From Pegea sp. RAD2-039 (lineage: Eukaryota > Chordata > Thaliacea > Salpida > Salpidae), in assembly GCA_034620365.1 (NCBI GenBank), contig JAQGEQ010000071.1, forward strand, positions 1,612,001-1,676,000: 64,000 bases of DNA. Reading direction: 5' to 3'. A program made the translations under genes and the position numbers. Position 1 is the first letter of the stretch, and every line of letters starts with the position of its first letter. Positions 40,399 through 52,400 of the stretch are shown one piece after another. Under the pieces are notes generated by a model. It was given only the letters and a program-made list of their open reading frames with translations. It did no database searches and was not told the origin of the DNA.

Positions 40399-40399
40399 T

Positions 40400-40443
40400 T
40401 CAGTGTGAAGTAGTACTGCTACCTCCAAGTGATAAAGATGCTT
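40400..40443 (-). CDS. Homeobox gene exon 18 (terminal)
   Basis: 44 nt after a 157-bp intron; acceptor AATCAACAG. Encodes EASLSLGGSSTTSH (the first codon is shared with exon 17) then TGA, directly followed by AATAAA. Chosen because it continues phase 1 and ends promptly. An internal GAG|GTAGCA could act as a donor, so a further exon is not excluded. Confidence 0.6.
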
Positions 40444-43400
40444 CTGTTGATTAGATAAAATGTTAAACTAATTTTTAGCAAACTCAAAAGTTTAGTAAAA
40501 TACTGAAGTAGAAATTGAATTTAATATTTGACCAAAGCGTTTAAATAAAAAAAAAGCGTTTATTCATAAAATTGAATCCAAGAGCACCCTTGATCCTTAC
40601 CTCCAGTGGGATATAAATTGATGTCCCGATGAGTGTCTCCTGGTTTTGATATATACTGATCCTCTGGAAGAAGAATATTAGGAGCATTTGTAGGAGAGAC
40701 CCTCCATTTAGCAACATGCAAATTATCATTGTTTGTTGCTTGCATAGCTTGATTGGAACAATGAAAGCTAGCCATAAGCGGTTGATTGTTGCCACTTAAT
40801 GTGTGAGCGATTTTACCTGTAAGCATGTAACATCAGTACTAACACAAATTTAATATTTATAATATTACGATCAAATATAATTATGTAAACGCTGATAGAA
40901 AATAATAATTTTTGTAATAAATATAATTGAACTTTAATGATAGATTAAACCATTAGGTAGATAGAAGGTTGATTGTTAACTTCAATCAGCAAGTCTTAAA
41001 TAATCAATTTTGGTTAGTCATATGCGAGGTGCTGTTCCTTAATTTGATGGATGTTAAAAACTAAGTCATCCTAATCACGTATCATATGTTTTTCAAAAAA
41101 TACAATTTCTAAAAGTTGACAGTAAGCACAAGTTTGCAAAATATTTCTTAGATTTTGATTGCTTTTTGCAGTGGATTTAATAACTTTAATTTTTACAACT
41201 GATTGTTGATAGTAATGATGTTAGTATTGGTTAAATATAAATTAATGCAAGTTTATTTTAAGTAACAAAGTACAACTTTACACATTTAGCAGTTTACGCT
41301 TTGTATAGAACTATTAAAAACTTTATGTTTAATGAATTCTAATTACTTAAGCTACAATTCCCATCACTGATAAGATATGACACGTAGATTTATGACTTTA
41401 AAATCTATTTTTTAACGGTATGTTAGATTTTGTCTATGCCCTATTTATTAGACTACGTCTTAAACATATATTTTTGTATATCTCTAACCAGATTTAATCT
41501 AGTATAAAATAAGTTTTGATAACTAATAATAAACTCTTGACAGGTTGATTGTAACGTTTCATGAATAAAACATAAATTTAAAGATTTAAATCATCACATC
41601 AAGATTTAAACTTAATCAATTGAAAGTTATCAGGTTATTTTTCGCGAAAACCATCAAGGTTTTTACCTCGTGCAGCTACTTAAACAATATTAGTGAATAT
41701 TCTATTAAACTCTGCAGTGATCAACTTTTTATGTCTTCTGTTGTCTACTCATTTACAACCTTTTCTTTTTTTAGTATAAAGTATTTCAAGTTCCAGTCTA
41801 TATTCTTCCACCTAATCTACCATCGATATTTTAAATCGACAAAAAGTTGAATTGCAGTCTGCTTTTTGACCTGATATCAAGCCGTAAAATGAATTTGATT
41901 TAATATAGCAAAAAATATATTAGTTTTATTTTATTTTAATCTAAGTAGGGATAAAGTTAGGAAAGAATGGTTTTGGCATTAAATATTACAAAATATAGCT
42001 TCAAAAAATAAACTATATTTCCCAAATAGTAAAACTTTTTTATAGATTTTAAAGAAAAATTTTTAAATTTCAAATTAAGTTATGTTTATTTGAAATTACT
42101 TAAAGATATTATTTATTTTAATATATTGTTGATTCTATTTCACAAAGAAACAAACAACAACAAATCTATTCATGCAAAAGAAAATATAACTAAAAAATGC
42201 TTTTTAATCATAAAAATGTAACCAAACAAATAGCTTTATTCATAAGACATTATTTATATATAAAACAATTATTTTAAATAATCTGTATTTGCAATCGTAA
42301 ATCTGTTAAGCTAACTAACTTTGGCTAACTAGTTTCATAAAAATATTTGCCACTATATTTTTTAAGTTTAATAAACAAAGGCTTATTAATTATATTTAGT
42401 AAGCTCAAAAACTATTTAGTTTTAAAATTATCACTTAAAAATGTGTCAATTAAGCTGTCAAAATATATTATTCTATCAAGTGTTGTATGTTTTTAGACTA
42501 GTTATTTTTCAATCTATTAGTTGGTCTCGTTAAACGTTTTAAAATTTTTATCTAAAAATAAATTTTAACTTATAGTTTGTTAAATCTAAGGTGTAAATTT
42601 AAATGGTGACAAAGTGATGAAATTGTTTTATCTTTCTTCTTCTTTTTGTAACTTTAAATCTGTACTTCAAAAGTCACTTCAATCATGCAAACACTTGTTA
42701 AATTAAATTTTGATTAAAACTGTTATACTGTTTTTAGTTGTTATTTTAATTAACAATCTGTTTTTTAGTTTCAAGTTTACTGTAAAATATAATTAAACAT
42801 ATATTTAATGTAGTTTGAAGAAAATGTATACAAGGCATTGGTTAAAGTAATGATTTATTGCTGCAGTTACAAACTTTTGACTTCTTGATATTGTGGAGCA
42901 AATTAGCTTCTTGTTGATAAAATCAAATTAAAAAAAAGTTATAAACGAAATAATAGAAGTAAATTAAACAAAATTATTTTGTGTAATCTTACCGGCAAAT
43001 TATGCTTTAACAAACAACTTCATTTTAACCAAATTTGCAAACTAATCACCTTGTAATCAAACTAGAGTTATACTGAATGAAAAAAGGTTTTATTTTTGTA
43101 GCTCATCAACAACAGTTTATGTCAATGTTTTAATTTCACGTTTATATTGATAACTTTCATTTTCTGACTTTTTTCAGTAAGAATCTGTATACAGCTTTAA
43201 AGAAACCTTTTATAAGCAATATGTAAAAATATACTTTTATATCTATGTGACTTTAATTAGTTACTAATTCTAAATCTTTATTTTTTAGCAACACTATTAT
43301 TCGAAAATTAGTATTAGTAAATAAATCAACTTCCTAGTCGCTTTTGTAATGATTAACTGTTCAACAGTCAATGAATTTACCTTCTTTGTTGTATGGATTG

Positions 43401-46400
43401 ACTATAATAGGAAGATTCTTGCGAAAACCATTGGCTTGTTTAGATTCAGGAGTAAGTAGTGGTTGAAATGACATTGAAGATGAAACTGGGCCTGGAATAA
43501 TGCCGTTCCTCGTGTCTGGAAGAAAGAAAACTATTATTGAATTTTTTTGTTGTGTGCTTATTAAATACATTTTTGAGAAGAACTATTTAAGAAGAAGTTT
43601 AATAAAATAATAAATACGAAAATATTATTTAAGACAAACTATTTAAGTAGTGAGTCAAAAAGATAAATCAGCTTCTTCTGGAGAAAAAATTGTTTTTTTT
43701 CTGCCTTTAATAAACTTTCTAAAGATATCTATATCATTAAATAATCGGAAGTAAATTTTGTAGTTGCCAATAAAATATGATGAGAAACAGAATTTCTGTA
43801 AACTTTTTAGTTCTATTTTCAGAAAACGTCAAGTAAAATCTTTCAATATAATGACAATTGATTACTTTGCTACCAGATGGTGTCTGCATTACATTAATTA
43901 TATGTTTGCTCGTTGGAGCTTTAATGTGTATTTCTTAAAGCAGGTGAATCCTGCGCAGCTTCCACAAATAAAAGTAAAGGTTTTTATGGGCATAAGTGCT
44001 AAATCGACCAATCTGGTGTTTCACATTTTTGTCATCAGCGTTTTAGTTGAAAGTTTTATTGATCTTCAAATTGAAGCTTTTATCGCAGCAGCAATAGAAC
44101 ATATGACTTGTCTTCTTTCAATAGTTTAATTCAGATATAAAGTTTATACATGACCAAGAACGATTAATGCAATTACTACTTCCTCACCTTGCATCATGAA
44201 AAGATTGTTGGCTTGAGGGTGATGACAGTGTATTGGAGGATTGTACTCACCAGTAGACAAGAACCCTGAATCAGGTGTGCCCTGTGGAACCTCTTTAACG
44301 GAATATTCCAAACCTGAATAATGAACTCACATCAGTAAAATTTTTTGAATAATTTACAATACAAGAGTTTTTATAGTTGGATGAATGTTTTAAGTTTAAT
44401 ATGGAAAAAGTTTAATGAAAATTAACTAGGACTTATATTACTAAAGAACGTTCTTAAGCTGTCACTTCTACTTATCAAACCAACATCATTTTTAATGACC
44501 TATTCTTTTCTAATGAAGGTTAGAAATGTATGGTTTTACTACACTATTATTATTATTTTTGCAACTAGCACTATAAATAATTAGAAAAATAAATAGGTAA
44601 AAATATTGATGGATTACAATCACCAAATATGATTCATAATAATATGAAACTGTGATTGATTGTTTTCGTAACTACTGTCTTCTTACTCAAAGTATCAATT
44701 ATAGTTTAACCTGATTGAAGATGAGACTGATACTGTCTACTCTGATTGTAGCTGTAATCGAAAGTATAAGTTGCTGATTTGCTATTGGGGTTTTTGTACT
44801 CGTGGTTGCTCCATTGCGCGTTCATAAGACCATCATTGACAAGAGAGACTTTAAAAAAATTTAAATTATTACAGAGAAGTTACTTAAAATCTCTGTTGTA
44901 AACAACTGAAATATCTACCTTGATTAACTGAATGATTTCCTGGAACTAGATTACTTTGATTCATGTAGGGTGGGTGGCGTGAATAAGTTGTGGCACCATA
45001 ATACGACGGCACAGAATGAGGCGAAGGATTGTTCCACATATAACCAGCAGTATGGCGTCCATTCATTCCACGAAATGAACGTTGAGGTCGAAACCCCCTC
45101 ATTCCTAACATACATTTACATCATCATATTTTACTTACACTGATTGACTTTATACATAAAATATTTTTCTGTTTTCAGCTTGATAACAGCAAAAGTTTCC
45201 AAAATAAAAATAAACTTGTGAAAGTTCATTTATAGTAAAACGTGCTAAAAGAACTTCAGTCGACTTATTCATCTCACAAATGTTTGGCTTTTAATTAAAC
45301 CAGATAATAATAGTTATCATAAAGTTTCATTATTTTGCCGAACTGTAACAGCAACTTCATAAAATTCATTTGACATATTTGTGGCTTAAATACGTCATAA
45401 TCTAAGTAAACACTAGGAGGAGCTATAGAGATAAATACAAAGCATTTTGTTAAGAATTTATCTTTGATATGTAATTAGATAAGTTGACAGGCGTCAATTT
45501 CTCAATATCCTTTGCGCCCATACAATTTTGTTACTAGTGTCATTCATAAAAGTTTTATTAATAAATTATTGACCAGAGATAAAGTTGCACTTAAAAAGTA
45601 CAAAATTTAAGTTAGAAAGAAATTCTTAAGAGTAACCATTTGACAGATGAGTTGAATGGTAAGGTGACTGTCGAAACGAGGACATAGCTGAAGCAAACCC
45701 AGCTGAGCGTGGATCATAATTAGGCCGACTGCCACTTGAGTATTTCACTGAAAATTAATTAATAATATTAATTCTGACTTTATTATACATAAAAAAGATG
45801 TTTTGCAAAAAAAATTTTCAAAGTTGTAATCTATAAACTATAAATTATCTATAAGTTTAATAAAAATGATTAATACCGTTGTTTCGATTTTTGATTGCTT
45901 CCTTTTTTCTAGCGGCTCTGGTGTTTTGGAACCAGACTTGAACTACTCGAAGCTTTAATTGTGTTGAAAAAGCTAACTCTTCGCGTTCCTAAACAAAAAC
46001 AAATAATATTATTTACAAATGTATGAATTGGGGTCTTAATATAATACATTTGTTAAATCCAAATCTATCTGGAAGTAAAAGTGCTTTAAGCTAGATATTT
46101 TGAAATATTTTGACAGAATTTAACCCACTCTTTTATTTGGTTTTTGGTTATGAGCAAAGAAGGTAGTAAGCTTATGCTTCTGGAAAGCATTTAGTCGTGT
46201 TCTTGGTCGTTTCGCTCTACACTCGTTCAATTGTGAATTTTCTGCTTCGTCTTCGATTATTCTTGATACAATGAAAAACAGTCGGTTAATTTCACATTCA
46301 CAAAATAACGATTTATTGATATGTCAACAAGCATTCAGTTCAGAATGACTAATTGGTATACAACATTCGTTTTGTTATCAAATAATCGTTTATAATGAAA

Positions 46401-49400
46401 TTAGTTTTGCAAAAATAAAAGGTTTAATTCATCTGCTAGTTTCAATGATGTTAATTTCCACTTAAAGATTAAAGACTGATGAAGAAAAAGAACAAATATT
46501 TCTACTTGCAAGCTGGAACATTCAAAAGGTGGAAAAATACTTTAATCTACTGTTGGTATTATCAAAGCATAACTGTATATGATGGTAGTCATAAAATTTG
46601 TTAAAACTTATTTCATGATTTACTTCAAACATTTTTTTTTTAATACTCTTTGCCATTAATCTTTAGTTAAGAAATATTCTGATGGGCTAAAAACTCTAAC
46701 CAACCTTTCACTTTTTTCCGATTGTGCTTTGTCAGATCTTGCTGGCGAGGAATTTCCAGACACTACAATTGTATTAGTTACATCTTCTCTTAAATAATAT
46801 TTACGTTTATTCTAACCTGAGCTCGGACTTTTAGATAGATTATTATCCATATGAATTTTTGGTGTTTCAAAACTGGCATCATTCATATTATGATAACCGT
46901 TATTACTCACAACCACATCGTTTTGATAGTCAGTTTGGTGTGGTAGCAGTACTTCACATGGTTGAAAGTTGAAATTACTCCGATGCGTAACAAAATTATC
47001 ATAATGAATGTTTACATTCATTGAAGGAAGTGTTTCAAAATTCTGTCAAATAAAACGTTAGTGAAAAAATGATGATGAAATATGAGATGAGAAACAAAAT
47101 TGCTGAAATACTTTTGAAATGTAAACGGTAGATCAATTTATTTTTGCAATAGTACGATAAAAACACCGAGATTATTTTTATTATGGGCTTTTAGCAAGAA
47201 ATCATACCGAAGCAATACTTTAAAAAGCAAAGTAGAAATAGTAAATTAGGTATATAAGAACAAAACATATCTAATATTCAATTTATTTTATGTTTCTTAT
47301 GAAAACTTGTTACACAATTTGAGAAATTCAAATTCACTTTTAAATGCAAAGAAGCTTTTGAACAAAACGTTGCATTTCCGTTTGGAACTAAATTGTGATT
47401 TTCCTGCTGGTTGCTGCTCGTCAACACATTTAATTGATTTATGTTGTTGGTCGGTTTTGCTGTATCTTCGGATATGTATGGAACATTGTTGTCAGTTTTA
47501 CATAAAATACTCGACTCAGCATTCACACTGAAAAACCACTATAGTTGAAGCTTATTGACAATATTAGTGGTTTGGCTCAGCACATTATAAGTTTGATTCA
47601 CCCATTCAATAACCTCAATCACTCGGACTAATTAATCTAAATTAAGATTTTGAAAACGTCTACAAGCACATTCTTCTAATTTAACTTTAAATTAATTGTA
47701 AATATATACTTGAATATAGATGAAACGTGGTGGTAATAAAGGTGGTAATAAAAGTAAACTAATATAAAGTTCATTATTTTTGATGTTATCAAAGTTTAGA
47801 ATAAAAATAAATCAATTTATCAAAAATCAGTAGCAACTACTGTTAATGATTTCTTTTGAGTATTTTTATTAATAATCGAAAACATTGCTGCAGCAAAAAC
47901 GAAAAATAGAATCTTACTTGTTCTCAATCTTTTCTTTATCAGAGGATAACAAAAAACTACCCGTAAGACCACTTGAAGTGCTTGTTTCTTCACGAAAATT
48001 ATGTTAATTAGCAAAGTTTTAGAAAAACTATCTTTAGTAAGACTTACTTATGATGGGACTACCTTGGTGCGATCCAGTAAAAACTGGAATAGATGAAGCC
48101 GAGCTAACAGCTTCAAAACTTGTTGAAAATTCTGAATTTGAGTTGGAAAGAGAAGTTTCATCACACTGAAAATCTGCTGCCAAATGTGTACTCTCTGAAT
48201 TAATTAAACAAATTTCGCCACTGTGTTTCGATGTAGACACGGTTTCGAAAGTCTGTCTATGACCATCAGACAAAAGATAGGAACTTTCTTTTTCTTTTTC
48301 ATCTTGTTTATTTTTAGGATAAGTAAAAACATCAGAAGAGACTGTTTTGTGAGTGGAATATATATTTTCATTTGGTTGGTGAGTATTTAAAGTATTATTT
48401 CCAAGAGATAACGTTTGTTTTGCTTCTTCTATTGGTGATCTTGTTAAGCTGTGGTATCTTGAGTCTTCAGTACATTTTGAATAACCGAGGATTCTGCAAA
48501 TTAATTCCAAAAATCACAGCTTATTAAAATATATTATACATTTTTAAAGTCCGCGATTAAAGTACTTCTTTTATGTTTCAATTCAAGAAGTAAATTGGTT
48601 TTAAATATTAAAATGAGAGTATTAAATCGTATAATTAACACACATCTATTAGGATTTAATAAAAAATGAAGCAGCTTAACAAACACATAAAACAATTCTT
48701 TGATAATAGTGTCAATAAATTACGAAAAACTTTGTAAAAATCTTAAAAGCAGTTTTTACTACCTGTGATTAGTTTGGTTTTGATTGCAAATTGATCTAGC
48801 ATCAAAGCTCGGTAAATTTGGTAGCTCTAGAAAAAAAAAAACTCATTTTATGAAAATCTTAAAGTCTTAAGAAACTCAGCAGAGCACTAACCATGATGAG
48901 AATCACATTGAGAAGCAAATCTTATACTGGATGAAATACAGGCAGTTGAAGACTCTTCAAGAGGTTGATAGTCACCGTTGCTCAGCAAGTTATGTTTCAG
49001 TTCTTGTTGCCCGTGAAATTGTTTTGAATGATAGTTTGAGTTTGAACTTGCGGGTTCATGTTCTTTAGGAAAATCGATGTAACTATCTTCATTTTGTAAA
49101 CTTAGTTTGCAATTATTCGGGTACGACAAATCAATTTCATTTTGAAAAGGAGAATCTTGGTAAGGTTTGTCAAATGTAGATTGTAGATGAATTCCATTGG
49201 TCAATTGAGTTGGCATAAGAGCTGAATTATGAAAGTGACCACTGGGACCCCGATACGATTGATCAGTTGATTGAAAACAGCTAACTTCAATAGAGTTGTT
49301 ATTTAGCTTTGCCATTCTTTTATCAGTTTTGTTTAGCAACTGAATTTTTGGTAAACGTTTTGTATGATAAGCAGCGTTAAAGTCTGAGCTTAGTGAATAA

Positions 49401-52400
49401 TTACCAGCTGATAAGTTTCCAGAAGTATACTCAATAACGTTAGTATCATAAGCAGCATTGCTTTTAAAACACTGAGAATGCTTTTCTTGGTTTCTGAAAA
49501 CAAATCAAAGGTTTTCATTAATTCTTATGGAATCAGCTGTATAATGTTTGTAAATTTATCTTATGTATTAATCAGCAGTTGAATATAAGATGTAAAAGAC
49601 GGTTTACATACATATGTAGTTTTTCTACTGTTTATTACATGTTGAAACTTTTTTACAAAACAACTAAAACTTTATTAAAGTTGAAAATACATATTTCTAA
49701 TTTATCAATGTTTCGAATAATTAAAATATATAATAATATAATAATAATAATTGTAAATAATGTTGAATTCACTTGAAAAAAGGAAACAGTCATATAAAAT
49801 ATTAATAATTTTGTTATGTTTGAAGCATCAAAAATATAAACTCAAATATAATATTTCTTATGATTATATACTATTTACCTTAAAAATAAAAAAAACATAA
49901 AAACTTTCTACTTTATTTTCAAGAATGAACTATCAAAAGCTATCAACATTTATCGGAAAGACGGAAAAAGTATGTGACAGTGTAGTAGAGTTTGCTACAT
50001 TAGATAGATATAATAAAATAAAAACTGAAGCAGAAAATACTTTAGAAATTTAAATATGTCAATTCCTCTCAACTATTGCATTAATAAAAGGATAACATTA
50101 TAATTCTAAATGGTTGATAAAATAATTATAGTTTTATTATTTAACAACTTTCTCTTCCTACTTCAAGCTAAGTATGGAAATAGTATATGCATATAGGTTT
50201 TATATCTTCAAGCAATATAAGTTTCATATTTACTTGGCTGGCTACACAGTGCAACCATTTTATGGCTAATTGTTAAATGTTTCATTGGTCAAAATTTAGC
50301 CAATGTAATGATAATTATGATTGATAAGCAATGCTTTTTGAACACAGCTGTATATAACTAAGTATATCTCCTGTACCATTAATTACACTTAGTGAGGAGC
50401 TTTTCATTATGATTTTTGTAAACACTATAAATTAGTCACAATTACTATCTAAAACTTAAACTCCTAAAAGTTATACTAGTTTATAATCAAACCTTTAAAA
50501 TAATTTTTCGAACAATTTGATTTCTAACATTTTAAAATCAGACATCGAGCAATATTACAAGCTGTTCGGGCAAAAATAAAAGTCATAAATGGTCGTTCAG
50601 TCTGTAAGAATCTGTTCAAGCTGCTTTACAAAGAGAATGAGCAGCAACAGGCCAAGAGACGTGAAACGCATGTAAATAAACAAATGACAACCTGCCTTAT
50701 TCACCAATCCTAAACATGACCGTGTCATCTATCATTACTGAGCCGCACACACCTGTCCCTACAACCTTTTTTAGTCGACGAACTTTTAATGAACTTACCG
50801 CTTTTTCACCGCTTAGATTGGCGACATGGTGTACTCACATTCAACGAGATATCAGTAAAGATTTGCTCGTACGATTTGAAGCTATGGTGGGTTGTAGCAA
50901 GTGGACAGGTGTGATAGTTTGTATCATAACAAAAAATTTCTTTTCAAGTTTTTTTTGCCCTCTCAATGACCTAAGTAGTAAGTTAGCTGGTAATAAAATT
51001 CTCGGAGACTAGTTGCTCACTTTCTTTAGCATTTTTTGTAAAAATAGAAATGGGTTTGGTTCTCTAACCAAAATAAGAGTTGAAAAAATGGCCGTGTATC
51101 TAAGATCCAAGGTAAAGGATTAAGATTTTAATGATGAACAGTTTATTTAGACTTGCAGTTAAATCCTTAAAATATAATAATAACCAAAATTATAGATTAA
51201 GTATTTCTTCTAAAATCACAAAAGTAAAGATGCTAAAATTAGGAAAAAATCTATTACTGGTAATAACAAAGAAACAAATTCATCTAAAAATTTTTAGAAT
51301 AAAATTTCTTTTTATCTTTTCAAGCAGTTTTAAAACTAATTAATTTTAAAAAAAATACCTAATTAGCTTCAATGACTGAAACACTTCTGTTACTTATGTA
51401 CGCACTGTCTGTAGTATAATAAAGATGCAATCTACCTTAGCTATCAAAAGTTACAATAAAAGAAAAAAATAATTTTTTTCCACTAAATCATATTAAAATA
51501 CTTTTTAGAAAACTGTTAATTTCTACTTATCTTCCTAGTATTTAATCATTAACACCATTTTTAGTGCGAAATACAAAATATTTTTCACTGTTGATTAAAA
51601 AAAATAAACCGTAAGTTTTAGTTGCTTAACTTTTTTCAAGTTATTATTCTTCAAAGTCTTTTGATGATAAAATGAACAAATATCAAATATTATATTCCAT
51701 GTTAACCATAAGTTTCACAACAAGAAAAAACACAATAACTTTTTGTACAGTTAAAAACTATGACACATGTTTACTTCAATACCTTTTCCACTTTGGCACA
51801 ATCTGTTATTCGGACTTTAAATGCATCTAATGAGTAGAAAATACTTCAACAAAGCAAAATTTTCAATTATTAAGACTATGATCTACCATTTGATGATTCT
51901 TTCAATTAAACCTTACACCTGAGCAAGTAACCACTTCTGTTTGAAATGAGAGTTTTAAATAAAGAATAAAGTCTCCCAGATGTATAGAATGCATTAATAG
52001 TAATTTAAATTGTAGACGTCCTTAGGAGTGAAGTAAAGACAAAGTTACTAAAACTTAGTTTGTTGTTATATGGCTACAAGCCTGCTTGATATTTCATGAC
52101 CAAAACCGGACGTTAAATATTTATTGGCAAGCTTATTTCTGCGTACAGCTGTACATATCACCTAGGGTTATCACTAAAAATGAACTCCTGATAAGTTTCG
52201 TAAAGATTGTTGTGATTAAACACAGCTATGCTATATTTGAACTTTCTATACATTGCAAAAATCAAAGCATTAAGCTTACGTAGCAATATTTAACGACTTC
52301 AGTTTTTGAATATATCAATCTTTAGATAATGATCAAGAACGTCATCAAAAACTTTTCGACTTTACATTACAAATTCTATAAAAATTTCTTTTTCAGCTTG

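Larger units (their letters stand above)
10825..40399. other. Intergenic desert between the homeobox gene and Lmx1
   Basis: About 29.6 kb with no gene I can support. Open frames are 60-90 codons, overlap on opposite strands and lack domains. Most of it (for example 10990-13780, 14000-17900, 20500-24500, 32000-40000) is featureless A+T-rich sequence. Islands of clearly higher G+C occur near 13.8, 18.0, 19.0-19.4, 24.5-24.9, 27.5-27.9, 28.9-29.2, 29.8-30.2 and 31.1-31.7 kb. Large deserts around developmental regulators usually hold enhancers; that is the likeliest use here, but it is inferred from context. Confidence 0.5.

Noticed and set aside
40541-40826. Two overlapping 84- and 88-codon minus-strand frames
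   Set aside because: One is the real exon 17 frame (40601-40816); the other is its shadow, and the parts outside are intron.
47820-48014. 64-codon minus-strand hydrophobic frame
   Set aside because: Shadow frame across exon 6 and its flanking introns; the spliced frame is different.
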